Source: Smithellaceae bacterium (GTDB lineage Bacteria; Desulfobacterota; Syntrophia; Syntrophales; JAQULV01). From it: a DNA stretch of 8,644 bases. The position numbers were made by a program, and so were the translations under genes. The notes beneath the pieces were generated by a model that saw only the letters and a program-made list of their open reading frames with translations, made no database searches and had not been told where the DNA came from. This document shows, one piece after another, positions 1 to 6,474 of the stretch (position 1 is its first letter; each line of letters begins with the position of its first letter). The DNA lies in assembly GCA_028718405.1 (NCBI GenBank), contig JAQULV010000034.1, positions 1 to 8,644 of the forward strand. The letters are read 5' to 3'.

Positions 1-2
1 CT

Positions 3-326
3 CTTTCGTTGGACGGCAAAGTAAAGGCCGCTTTGATTGTCAACCAGTCCAACCTCGGCGTAAATCTCTCTGAACTTCTTAACGGCATTACCGTTATCGT
101 CAACGATCCGGAAGATCTGCCTTGGAAGTCGCTCTGCACGGCCATATCAAAGCTGTCCACTACCTATAGTCTACAGGAGATACCGGTTCTCATCTATCCG
201 TTCAGTTACGCCCAGGACAAGCATATCGCTTATGAGAAACAGTATGAGCTCTGGATCATTGACATGCGCAACACTGACAAGTTTATCGACTTCATGCATA
301 GAAGATTTAGGATGAAATATAACTGA
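3..326 (+). CDS. C-terminal part of an unrecognised protein (5' end outside window)
   Basis: The reading frame is open from the window edge (first complete codon at position 3) to a TGA at 324-326, giving about 107 residues. A TTG at 9 could serve as a start, but it has no visible ribosome binding site and the frame stays open upstream of it, so I treat this as the tail of a longer gene. The visible part alternates hydrophobic strands (AALIV, ITVIV, IPVLIYPF) with polar helices and ends in a basic tail (FMHRRFRMKYN), as in a small alpha/beta cytoplasmic domain. There is no signal peptide or membrane segment in the visible part. I do not recognise the family. It ends 28 nt before the HD-GYP gene on the same strand, so the two may share a transcript. 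Confidence 0.6.
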   Translation, partial: LSLDGKVKAALIVNQSNLGVNLSELLNGITVIVNDPEDLPWKSLCTAISKLSTTYSLQEIPVLIYPFSYAQDKHIAYEKQYELWIIDMRNTDKFIDFMHRRFRMKYN

Positions 327-354
327 GGAACAAAGAGAGGCCCCTCCAACGGCA

Positions 355-2655
355 ATGGAAGACGCAGCACTTTACAGCAGCAGGATAACGCGCAATTACG
401 TGGAGTATATCAATAAATTCTACCCGGGCGTGGACACCGATGCTCTGCTCAAATATGCCGGTATCACATCGTATCAGTTGGAAGATGGTGGCCATTGGCT
501 TACGCAAGAACAGATAGATCGCTTTCATGAAATTCTCTCCCATACGGTAAACAACCCTCACATCTCTCGTGACGTGGGGCGCCATTTCACCTTGTCGAAG
601 GCCTCAGGGGTGATCCCCAAGTACGTCTTAGGTTTCATTACTCCTTCTTCGGCTTACAATATGCTCGAAAGCTTATTCAAAAGGGTGACGCTCGCGACAA
701 CGATCGAGGTAAAGAAACTTGGGGCCACCAAACTTGAGGTTACAGTCCGGCCCAAACCAGGGGTTAAGGAGAATAAGTACCAGTGCGAGAATCGCATGGG
801 TACTATGGAGTCCATCGCCAAAATCTTCACCAACAAGTTCGCCGATGTCACGCACACCAAGTGTATGCACAAAGGAGCGGATTGCTGCGTATACGAGGTT
901 TCCTGGGAGGAGCTCCCTTCTGTAAAGGGCAAACGCATCCGCAACTATCTCAACTTGGCGTCCGTGTTCCTCGGCGCAGGGCTCTACTTCGTCATCCCCC
1001 ATCACTACTGGTTGATCCTCTTTCTGTCAGTGGCACTCTGTATCAGCGCCATCTCCCTCTATTTCGAGAACATTTCCCAGAGCGAGCTTTCCAAGATCGT
1101 CAAAGATCAAGGTGAAATGGCGCGCAACTTACTGGACCAGATTAATCTCAGCTACAACAACGCCCTGCTCGTCCAGGAGATAGGTCAGGCCTGCTCCAGC
1201 ATCCTTGATACCGAGAAGCTCTTGAAATACGTCATGGAGACCTTCGAGAAGAGGTTGGATTTCGATCGTGGTCTGATCATGCTGGCCAACCGAGAGCGGA
1301 CGCGGTTAGTCTACACGGCGGGCTATGGTTATGAAGATCAACTGGCTCGGCTCCTAAGTGAAACGGAATTCAATTTAGAGAACCCGCGATCACGTGGTGA
1401 ATTCGTCAAGGCCTACCGGGAACAGAAACCATTCCTCGTGGAAGACATCGGTGGTCACGAGAATGATCTTTCGCAAAAGACAAAGCAGTTTGTCCAGGCC
1501 CTAGGGGTAAAATCCTTTATCTGTGTTCCGATCGTCTATGAAGGACAACCCATCGGCATCCTCGCCATCGATAACATCAAAACCAAGAAGGCGTTTAGCC
1601 AAAGTGACGTTAGTCTTCTTATGGGAATAGCCAATCAGATCGGCATCTCCCTCAATAATGCCACGGTATACCAAAGGGTCCAGGAAAGCGAACAGCGCTT
1701 CCGCTCGCTCAGCGAGAACGCCCCCGATATCATATACACAGTGAATGACAGCGGAAGATTTACTTATGTCAACCCGGCCTGGGAGCGAATCCTTGACTAC
1801 AAGGCCGACGATGCCATTGGCCAGCCATTCACCAGCTTCATGGCCGGCGACACGCAGACTTCCTTCGACGAGGCGTGGGATCAAATAAAGGGGAAGAAGA
1901 GGAAAAAGATCAAGAACAATATTTACCCCATCGCTCACAAAGACGGATCGACCCGCTACTTCGCCATGAGCGGTGCTCCGAATCTGGATGCCTTGGGAAA
2001 TCTCATTGGGTTGGTGGGGACGCTAAAAGATATAACCGACCAGAAGATGTCGGAGGAAAAACTGAAGCTGAGTTACGGCAAGCTGCAGAAGGCCTTGGAC
2101 AGCACGATCAAGGCAATTTCTCTGATAATCGAAACCAGGGATCCATACACGGCCGGCCATCAGGAAAGGGTAGCCAAGATCGCCTGCAGTATCGCCAGAG
2201 AGATGCAACTATCCGAAGACGTCATCACCGGAATAAACATGGCCGCCCAGCTTCATGACATCGGCAAGATATACATTCCCTCGGAGATACTGAGCAAGCC
2301 GGGAAGCCTCAACCAGATAGAGATGGGTATGATCAAGGCTCATCCTGAAGTCGGCTACAATATCCTAAAAACGATTGACTTCCCCTACCCCGTGGCCGAT
2401 ATGGTGTTGCAGCATCACGAAAAACTGGATGGGTCCGGTTATCCTTACGGGATCAAGGGTGAGGATATCTGTCTGGAGGCAAAGATACTGGCCGTGGCGG
2501 ATGTGCTCGAAGCCATGTCTTCGCACCGGCCATACCGTCCCGCTCTGGGAATGGACAAGGCTATTGAAGAGCTCGCCGGACATCGCGACCTGTACGATTA
2601 CGATATTACCCAGACCTGTATCAACCTGATCAAGGAAGACAGGTTGCAACTCTGA
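355..2655 (+). CDS. Membrane-anchored GAF-PAS-HD-GYP cyclic-di-GMP phosphodiesterase
   Basis: A 766-residue signalling protein. Residues 1-190 form an N-terminal sensor-like region ending in a cysteine cluster (C170, C177, C178 in KCMHKGADCCVYEV) that resembles V4R-type small-ligand domains; this assignment is by eye. Two hydrophobic segments follow (about 198-214 and 218-240), then a linker, a GAF domain (about 280-437, starting SSILDTEKLL), a PAS domain (about 447-562, FRSLSENAPDIIYTV) and a C-terminal HD-GYP domain (about 584-757). The HD-GYP landmarks are intact: H602, the HD pair H634/D635 in HDIGKI, H687-H688, the GYP triad at 695-697 (DGSGYP) and VADVLEAMSSHRPYR. The family hydrolyses cyclic di-GMP at a di- or tri-iron centre, so an active enzyme is likely. 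The ATG at 355 has only a weak purine stretch upstream (AGAGAGG near 335). The signal sensed is unknown. Confidence 0.9.
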   Translation: MEDAALYSSRITRNYVEYINKFYPGVDTDALLKYAGITSYQLEDGGHWLTQEQIDRFHEILSHTVNNPHISRDVGRHFTLSKASGVIPKYVLGFITPSSAYNMLESLFKRVTLATTIEVKKLGATKLEVTVRPKPGVKENKYQCENRMGTMESIAKIFTNKFADVTHTKCMHKGADCCVYEVSWEELPSVKGKRIRNYLNLASVFLGAGLYFVIPHHYWLILFLSVALCISAISLYFENISQSELSKIVKDQGEMARNLLDQINLSYNNALLVQEIGQACSSILDTEKLLKYVMETFEKRLDFDRGLIMLANRERTRLVYTAGYGYEDQLARLLSETEFNLENPRSRGEFVKAYREQKPFLVEDIGGHENDLSQKTKQFVQALGVKSFICVPIVYEGQPIGILAIDNIKTKKAFSQSDVSLLMGIANQIGISLNNATVYQRVQESEQRFRSLSENAPDIIYTVNDSGRFTYVNPAWERILDYKADDAIGQPFTSFMAGDTQTSFDEAWDQIKGKKRKKIKNNIYPIAHKDGSTRYFAMSGAPNLDALGNLIGLVGTLKDITDQKMSEEKLKLSYGKLQKALDSTIKAISLIIETRDPYTAGHQERVAKIACSIAREMQLSEDVITGINMAAQLHDIGKIYIPSEILSKPGSLNQIEMGMIKAHPEVGYNILKTIDFPYPVADMVLQHHEKLDGSGYPYGIKGEDICLEAKILAVADVLEAMSSHRPYRPALGMDKAIEELAGHRDLYDYDITQTCINLIKEDRLQL

Positions 2656-2662
2656 AAGACAA

Positions 2663-3784
2663 ATGAAGATAAAAACCCTCGAGCTCTACGAGTACGCGGC
2701 GCCTTTCTCCCTCGCCTTTCACTCTCCCCAGAAACGGAGATCAAATGCCGAGGCTGTTCTGATCGTCCTCACCTTCGATAACGGTATTCAGGGATACGGT
2801 GAGAGCACACCTCGTAATTACGTTACCGGTGAAACGTGTCGCTCCGTCTGTGAAGTGATACAGAAATGTTTCGCGCCGGTTTTGTTCTCCATTGACTTGC
2901 GTGACGTAGACGATGTTAGGAACTGCCTCGATCTCATCGAGAAGGAATCTCGGCGGATGCAATTCCCCTTGAGCCACTCCGCTCTCGGCGCTGTGGATAT
3001 TGCTTTGCTTGACGCCTTAGGTAAGGCAATGGGGCAACCACTTTCCCATTTCCTGGGACCGATCAAGAGGGAGAAGATTCGTTACGCAATGTCGATTCCC
3101 TTTCTCCCGGTGGAGACGATTCGAACGCTCCTGCCCAAGATCAACGGTTTTAAATTCCAGTCGCTAAAGATAATCATGGGACCGGACTGCGACGCTAATG
3201 CCGATCGCCTGCGGCAGATAAGAGACCTTTTCGATCAAGGTATGGAGATTCGCATCGAAGCGAACGGGAAATGGACTTCCGAGCAGGCCGTGGATAACGT
3301 TTCCCGTTTGAAGCCTTTCGGAATCGCCGCCGTCGAGCAACCCGTCGCCCGTGGTAACCTCGCCGGCTTGAAGGCTGTTAAGGCCCTGGGGGTGCCGGTC
3401 GTTGTCGATGAATCCATCTGCAGTTTCTCTGACGTGGTGGAACTCATCGAGAACGAGGCCTGCGACATCATCAATATCAAGATATCCAAGTGCGGGGGGT
3501 TGATCAAATCACGAAAGATCGCAGAATACGCACATGAAAGAAACATCGCCTGCCAGTTGGGCACGCATGTGGGTGAAACGGACATCCTCTCTCAAGCGGG
3601 GCTTTCCTTCGCAATGACGGCCCCAAACCTCACCTGTTTTGAGGACGCATCATTCTTGCTTTTCGATGAGGGGAAAAAAGGAACCCGCAAGCTCGACGGA
3701 AGCTCTTCCCGCAATGCTGCTCACGGACTGGGGGTGGAATTGAGAAGGGAGGTCCTAGAGAAGGTCCTCACGATGAACGCCTAG
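2663..3784 (+). CDS. Enolase-superfamily enzyme (muconate cycloisomerase / dipeptide epimerase-like)
   Basis: A 373-residue cytoplasmic protein with the two-domain enolase-superfamily plan: an N-terminal capping domain (GYGESTPRNYVTGET) and a TIM barrel (SHSALGAVDIALLDALGKAMG onward). Barrel residues line up with the muconate-lactonizing-enzyme subgroup: K169 at the end of strand 2, E225 in VEQP, D249 in VVVDES and K273 in NIKISKCGG. These would be the two acid/base lysines and two of the three Mg2+ ligands. There are two deviations. The first lysine of the usual KxK is S167, and the first metal ligand, normally Asp in a DAN motif, is E199 in IEAN. Members epimerise dipeptides, racemise N-acyl amino acids, cycloisomerise muconate or make succinylbenzoate; the substrate cannot be told here. 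It starts 7 nt after the HD-GYP stop without a strong ribosome binding site, suggesting co-transcription and perhaps translational coupling. Confidence 0.85.
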   Translation: MKIKTLELYEYAAPFSLAFHSPQKRRSNAEAVLIVLTFDNGIQGYGESTPRNYVTGETCRSVCEVIQKCFAPVLFSIDLRDVDDVRNCLDLIEKESRRMQFPLSHSALGAVDIALLDALGKAMGQPLSHFLGPIKREKIRYAMSIPFLPVETIRTLLPKINGFKFQSLKIIMGPDCDANADRLRQIRDLFDQGMEIRIEANGKWTSEQAVDNVSRLKPFGIAAVEQPVARGNLAGLKAVKALGVPVVVDESICSFSDVVELIENEACDIINIKISKCGGLIKSRKIAEYAHERNIACQLGTHVGETDILSQAGLSFAMTAPNLTCFEDASFLLFDEGKKGTRKLDGSSSRNAAHGLGVELRREVLEKVLTMNA

Positions 3785-3814
3785 GGGTTACCCCCTTCTT
3801 GCCTTCGGCAAGGA
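3784..3814 (+). terminator. Tandem hairpins after the epimerase gene, possible weak terminator
   Basis: Directly at the stop codon lies GGGG-TTA-CCCC (3784-3794). It is followed by a second hairpin in which 3796-3803 (TTCTTGCC) pairs with 3807-3814 (GGCAAGGA) around a TTC loop, with one G-U pair. The following bases (AGCGTCTTT) contain only a short T run, so this is a poor intrinsic terminator. It sits in the 149-bp gap between two convergent genes, where a transcription stop would be expected. I see no gene in 3785-3933. Confidence 0.35.
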
Positions 3815-3933
3815 AGCGTCTTTCCATTGTCGTATCTTTTGTCCTCCGACTATCTCTTGACCCTCCGTCGATTGACAGAAACTTAGTCGTCGCGGAAGCA
3901 TCTCGCTTCTTTATCGGTTGCAATGGGCCGTCT

Positions 3934-5298
3934 TTATTTTGAAGATTCTATATATTGGACAACCTTCTCAGCGATTGTCTGCACTACCTTGGTGAACTTC
4001 TTCTCGTCCTTCTCCAGAAGTGTCATCCTGAATCCGGGCAGGGCCGTGAAGAACGAGGTAAGAGGGACAACACAGATCCCCGTGGCACCCAACAAATAAT
4101 AGACGAAACGTTTGTCGTATTCAATTTTATCGGTGACAAGCTTCTCGATGTACTCCCTGATCTCCGGCTGTTTTATCGGTAACGTCTGCCTGCCGTTCAT
4201 CACCGCCTCATTGAAGACGACTGTCATGTAGAAGGCGCCGTTGGTCCGGTTGACGATGATCCCCGGTACATCCTTCAAGATATCGTAGGCGATGTTGGAA
4301 AGCTTCTCGTAGTGGCCGACCCTTTCCTTGAGGTAGTTCGTATACTGCGGGTGGGTCATAATCCTGGGGATCGACATCTGCGGCAGCGTCGTCGAACAGA
4401 CCTCCGACATCTTCTGGTTGAGAATCGCGTTTATGTAGCGGGCGAACGTCTCATCCCGGCCAGCGTTATAAACCTCGATCCAGCCACAGCGCGAGCCCGG
4501 CCAGGGGAATTCCTTGGATACGCCCTTCATGCTCAGGCCCGGCACGTCGCCGATGATGTCGGACAGCGGCAATGTAGTTTTGCCGTTATAGACGATGTTG
4601 TGATAGGTCTCGTCGAAGATCAGAAACAGGTCGTGTTCGCGCGCGATGGCGACTACCTGTTTTAGTACCTCCGGCGGATATACGAAGCCGGTGGGATTGT
4701 CGGGATTGATCACGAGGATTCCCACGATGGACTTGTGACTCTTGACCTTCTGCTCAAGCTCCTTGATATCCGGGCACCAGCCGCTGTAAGGGTTCATCCG
4801 GTAGGTGTTGGGAGGAAAAGAAGCATGGAGAACCTCGGCCAGCAGATGGGTCGAATAGGTCGGCTCCGGCATGATGACTCGCGCATCGAGGCGGATCGAG
4901 CTGTAGATACGGGCGATGGCATCGCCCAGACCGTTGAAGAAGATGATAACCTCCGGCGTGATCTGTACGCCCCCTCTTTTGTTCACGGATGTGGCGATGA
5001 ACTCCCGCGTTTCGTTCATGCCTTTAGTAGGCGAATATGCGTAGGAGGCGTCGCATTCCAGGAGCTCAGAGAGGACCGCTTTCATCCAGGCCGGGATCTT
5101 CTCGCCCTTCTGCACAGGATCGCCGATGTTCTCCCAGGTGACATCGATGCCGTATTCCGCAAGCTTATTTGCCACCGCAACGATCGACCTTATTTCGTAG
5201 ACGAGACCACTGCCGCTTTTAGCTATATCGAACCTCATCGAAACGTTCCACCTCTGCACTATCTTTGTAAAATCCGGCACGCCGGGAGTATTGTCCAT
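3934..5298 (-). CDS. Class I/II PLP-dependent aminotransferase
   Basis: A 454-residue fold-type I aminotransferase. The family landmarks are present: N198-P-D-N-P-T-G (cofactor-proximal loop), D229 in FDETY (binds the pyridine nitrogen), the Schiff-base lysine K262 in GVSKEFPWPGSRCGW, R270 (phosphate contact) and R424 in GFRMT, the usual substrate-carboxylate arginine. No signal peptide or membrane segment is visible, so it should be cytoplasmic. The amino donor and acceptor are not predictable from sequence alone; alanine, aspartate and aromatic aminotransferases share this pattern. The ATG at 5298 lacks a Shine-Dalgarno. An internal ATG at 5238 (MRFDIAKSGSG, giving 434 residues) has AGAGGTGG nine bases upstream and may be the true start. 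I keep the longer form because residues 10-20 look protein-like. The gene runs convergent to the epimerase and divergent from the secreted orphan. Confidence 0.88.
   Translation of the reverse strand: MDNTPGVPDFTKIVQRWNVSMRFDIAKSGSGLVYEIRSIVAVANKLAEYGIDVTWENIGDPVQKGEKIPAWMKAVLSELLECDASYAYSPTKGMNETREFIATSVNKRGGVQITPEVIIFFNGLGDAIARIYSSIRLDARVIMPEPTYSTHLLAEVLHASFPPNTYRMNPYSGWCPDIKELEQKVKSHKSIVGILVINPDNPTGFVYPPEVLKQVVAIAREHDLFLIFDETYHNIVYNGKTTLPLSDIIGDVPGLSMKGVSKEFPWPGSRCGWIEVYNAGRDETFARYINAILNQKMSEVCSTTLPQMSIPRIMTHPQYTNYLKERVGHYEKLSNIAYDILKDVPGIIVNRTNGAFYMTVVFNEAVMNGRQTLPIKQPEIREYIEKLVTDKIEYDKRFVYYLLGATGICVVPLTSFFTALPGFRMTLLEKDEKKFTKVVQTIAEKVVQYIESSK
5239..5255 (-). promoter_or_regulatory. Shine-Dalgarno-like site for an internal aminotransferase start
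   Basis: Read on the minus strand, AGAGGTGG lies nine bases before the ATG at 5238-5236. It matches the extended GGAGGTGA ribosome-binding consensus well. The upstream ATG at 5298 is preceded only by AT-rich sequence. This decides between a 454- and a 434-residue product, but the same bases also encode plausible residues (QRWNVS) in the longer frame. Confidence 0.45.
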
Positions 5299-5343
5299 AA
5301 TATAATTGCCGCAAAATATCCACTGATTTTTATGATGCGGTGG

Positions 5344-5360
5344 CCCGCTAAGGCAGCGGG
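5344..5360. repeat. Inverted repeat in the divergent intergenic region
   Basis: CCCGCT (5344-5349) and AGCGGG (5355-5360) are perfect reverse complements around a five-base AAGGC spacer. The element lies between the divergent aminotransferase and secreted-protein genes. No T run follows on the plus strand; on the minus strand a short A/T stretch lies about 10 bases beyond. It could be a hairpin in the aminotransferase 5' untranslated region or a protein-binding site. Function unknown. Confidence 0.4.
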
Positions 5361-5369
5361 GCAGACAAT

Positions 5370-5398
5370 TTGACAGTTGCCATTTTCCGCCGATGACT
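5370..5398 (+). promoter_or_regulatory. Possible promoter for the secreted orphan gene
   Basis: A perfect -35 hexamer TTGACA lies at 5370-5375. The best -10 at allowed spacing is poor (GATGAC, 16-bp spacer). A better TATTCT at 5400-5405 is too far away. The location, about 50 bp before a gene with a strong ribosome binding site, is right, but the call is weak. Confidence 0.3.
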
Positions 5399-5421
5399 CT
5401 ATTCTGAGGCAGGAGGAGAAA

Positions 5422-5739
5422 ATGAAAAGGCTGTGGATTATGGTTTTATGCGTTGCGCTTCTGTTTGCGATCCCCCGATCGTCAACGGCCGACACCACTC
5501 AGAACCAAACAAGCATCCGCGTCACCATCGTCGCCGGCGGAGTTGTAAGTGGCGTCTACATCTTCTTCTATCTGAGTCTGGGGTATGCAGATCTGTGGGG
5601 CAAGAACCTGCCCGAGTCCACGGCGCTGCTCAACGGGGGACCTGAAGGTTGGCGCATGTCCTTCCCGCAGTTGCGGGACCTGGGGAATAATAATACCGAT
5701 CCTGTCCCGGGAATTGAGCTGATCAAGGTCAGGTTCTAA
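5422..5739 (+). CDS. Small secreted or membrane-anchored protein, unknown function
   Basis: A 105-residue protein. The ATG at 5422 is chosen because AGGAGGAG lies five bases upstream; the frame also runs open back to an ATG at 5377, which would put polar residues in front of the signal peptide. Residues 1-23 form a Sec-type signal peptide: basic MKR, hydrophobic core LWIMVLCVALLFAI, then RSSTA before a likely cleavage preceding D24. A second hydrophobic, glycine-rich stretch (about 34-56, VTIVAGGVVSGVYIFFYLSLG) could be a transmembrane helix or a buried strand pair. The C-terminal 50 residues are polar with several Gly, Asn and Pro and end in IELIKVRF. There is no cysteine after the signal peptide, so it is not a lipoprotein. 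I do not recognise the family. It converges on the next small gene with a 29-bp gap. Confidence 0.7.
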   Translation: MKRLWIMVLCVALLFAIPRSSTADTTQNQTSIRVTIVAGGVVSGVYIFFYLSLGYADLWGKNLPESTALLNGGPEGWRMSFPQLRDLGNNNTDPVPGIELIKVRF

Positions 5740-5768
5740 CGACCTGCGAAGAGGCCGGACAAGTTCAG

Positions 5769-6050
5769 CTAAGAACAGTAAATCTCATTGCCGTCGAATA
5801 GTAAGAGGTAGGTATTGGCCGTCTGACGCAGTAGGCGCTTACTCGCCTCGTCCAGTTCCGTCAGGACATCGATGATCTTCTTCTCCAGCTTCTCGAGTCC
5901 TTCGGCAGAGAGGTTTGCCATCTCGACGTCTTTGATGATCTGAGCGTCCCTCTGTCGGCATTCCGCGATGAGCTCGGCGAAACGGCTGCGCTCCTCTTCC
6001 GTGAGAGTGCCTATGTAGCCCTCCAGATCGCTGGTCCTTTGAAAATCCAT
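5769..6050 (-). CDS. Small charged helical protein, unknown function
   Basis: A 93-residue protein with high Glu/Lys/Arg content and probably mostly helix (residues 16-78, for example LEKLEKKIIDVLTELDEASKRLLRQTAN), followed by a short hydrophobic stretch YLLLF and the end DGNEIYCS. It may form a coiled coil or helical bundle. The ATG at 6050 is chosen because GGAGGGGAG directly precedes it on the minus strand. The frame is open back to 6350, but the upstream part (Gly/Arg-rich, with odd composition) does not look like protein and would overlap the promoter and leader region of trpB2. There is no signal peptide. I do not recognise a family, and the function is unknown. Confidence 0.6.
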   Translation of the reverse strand: MDFQRTSDLEGYIGTLTEEERSRFAELIAECRQRDAQIIKDVEMANLSAEGLEKLEKKIIDVLTELDEASKRLLRQTANTYLLLFDGNEIYCS

Positions 6051-6139
6051 CTCCCCTCCGCCTCTTTGACGTCCTCCTCCGCATCGGCCCTCGCCTTCGC
6101 GTGAGGAATACCATATGTTGATGTCTGCCATCCTTTTTG

Positions 6140-6153
6140 TACCATATACGGTA
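6140..6153. promoter_or_regulatory. Operator-like palindrome between the divergent orphan and trp leader
   Basis: The 14-bp site TACCATATACGGTA is palindromic at 12 of 14 positions. A related half-site TACCATAT occurs about 30 bp away at 6109-6116, upstream of the minus-strand orphan gene. The spacing (about 31 bp, three helical turns) and placement fit a repressor or activator site acting on the minus-strand gene, but this is a visual match only. Confidence 0.35.
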
Positions 6154-6270
6154 TGAATGCAAGAAAAAAATCGCCCCCTCGATGTGCCTCGTCGGATGCC
6201 GATGCTCGCGCCTTGCCCTCGGGGAGCCACCCGCGTCTCATTGAGTTCCGCGGCCACGTCAAAAATGCCC

Positions 6271-6298
6271 TTGACAGTCCCATTTTTTTTGTGATAGC
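6271..6298 (+). promoter_or_regulatory. Candidate promoter for the trp leader-trpB2 unit
   Basis: A perfect -35 hexamer TTGACA lies at 6271-6276. With a 16-bp spacer the -10 would be GATAGC (6293-6298), which is weak, sharing only the central ATA with TATAAT. Transcription would start near 6305, about 25 bases before the leader ATG, which suits a short leader transcript. I see no gene on either strand in 6051-6329. Confidence 0.4.
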
Positions 6299-6329
6299 GG
6301 AAACCAGAATCGTTAAACGGATATAACCG

Positions 6330-6401
6330 ATGAGAAAAAGAGACAGACATCTTGACTTTTGGTGGTGGTGGCAGAGCAACTTAGTCTGCCCACAAAGCTG
6401 A
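6330..6401 (+). CDS. trpL: trp leader peptide with four tandem Trp codons
   Basis: A 23-codon ORF (ATG 6330, TGA 6399-6401) starting MRKRDRHLDF, then WWWW (TGG x4, 6360-6371), then QSNLVCPQS. An in-frame TAA at 6324-6326 leaves this ATG as the only start that reads through the Trp run. The ribosome binding site is weak (CGGA, 6318-6321, eight bases upstream). Four adjacent Trp codons in so short an ORF, about 130 bp before a tryptophan synthase gene and ahead of a strong terminator, are the hallmark of a ribosome-mediated attenuation leader. By analogy, its translation senses charged tRNA-Trp and the peptide itself probably has no function. The basic start (RKRDR) resembles other trp leader peptides only in general character. 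Confidence 0.85.
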   Translation: MRKRDRHLDFWWWWQSNLVCPQS

Positions 6402-6474
6402 GTGTAAATAACTGAGCGTGGGCGGGGAAGGACATTCCCATGACTCAGAAAGGATCAAAGAAGTGCCATGGGAA
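6370..6474 (+). promoter_or_regulatory. trp attenuator: competing leader RNA structures
   Basis: Four pairings precede the terminator, and each excludes its neighbours. A: GGCAGA (6370-6375) with TCTGCC (6385-6390), perfect. B: TCTGCCCAC (6385-6393) with GTGGGCGGG (6418-6426), nine pairs, two of them G-U. C: CTGAG..TGGG (6412-6422) with CCCA..CTCAG (6437-6448), about 11 pairs with one bulge. D, the antiterminator: TTCCCATG (6435-6442) with CATGGGAA (6467-6474), eight perfect pairs, which consumes the 5' arm of the terminator. Predicted logic: a ribosome stalled at the Trp codons opens A, freeing B; B blocks C; D forms; transcription reads through. A ribosome at the leader stop covers 6385-6393, so C forms, D is lost and termination follows. 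With no translation, A forms and termination also results. The pairings are visible in the sequence; the behaviour is inferred. Confidence 0.8.

Noticed and set aside
3894..3912. Hairpin GAAGC-ATCTC-GCTTC with TTTA, as terminator of the convergent genes
   Set aside because: The stem is only five pairs and the T run is three bases; too weak to call on either strand.
4735..5373. 212-codon plus-strand ORF opposite the aminotransferase
   Set aside because: It is a shadow of the aminotransferase gene, whose catalytic motifs are intact on the other strand; the shadow translation is rich in Arg/His/Asp with no recognisable motif.
5377..5421. Upstream ATG start for the secreted orphan
   Set aside because: It would place 15 polar residues before the signal peptide and overlaps the candidate promoter; the ATG at 5422 has AGGAGGAG.
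6051..6350. N-terminal extension of the minus-strand charged orphan by 100 codons
   Set aside because: The extra sequence is Gly/Arg-rich with no protein-like pattern and overlaps the trp promoter and leader; GGAGGGGAG precedes the ATG at 6050.
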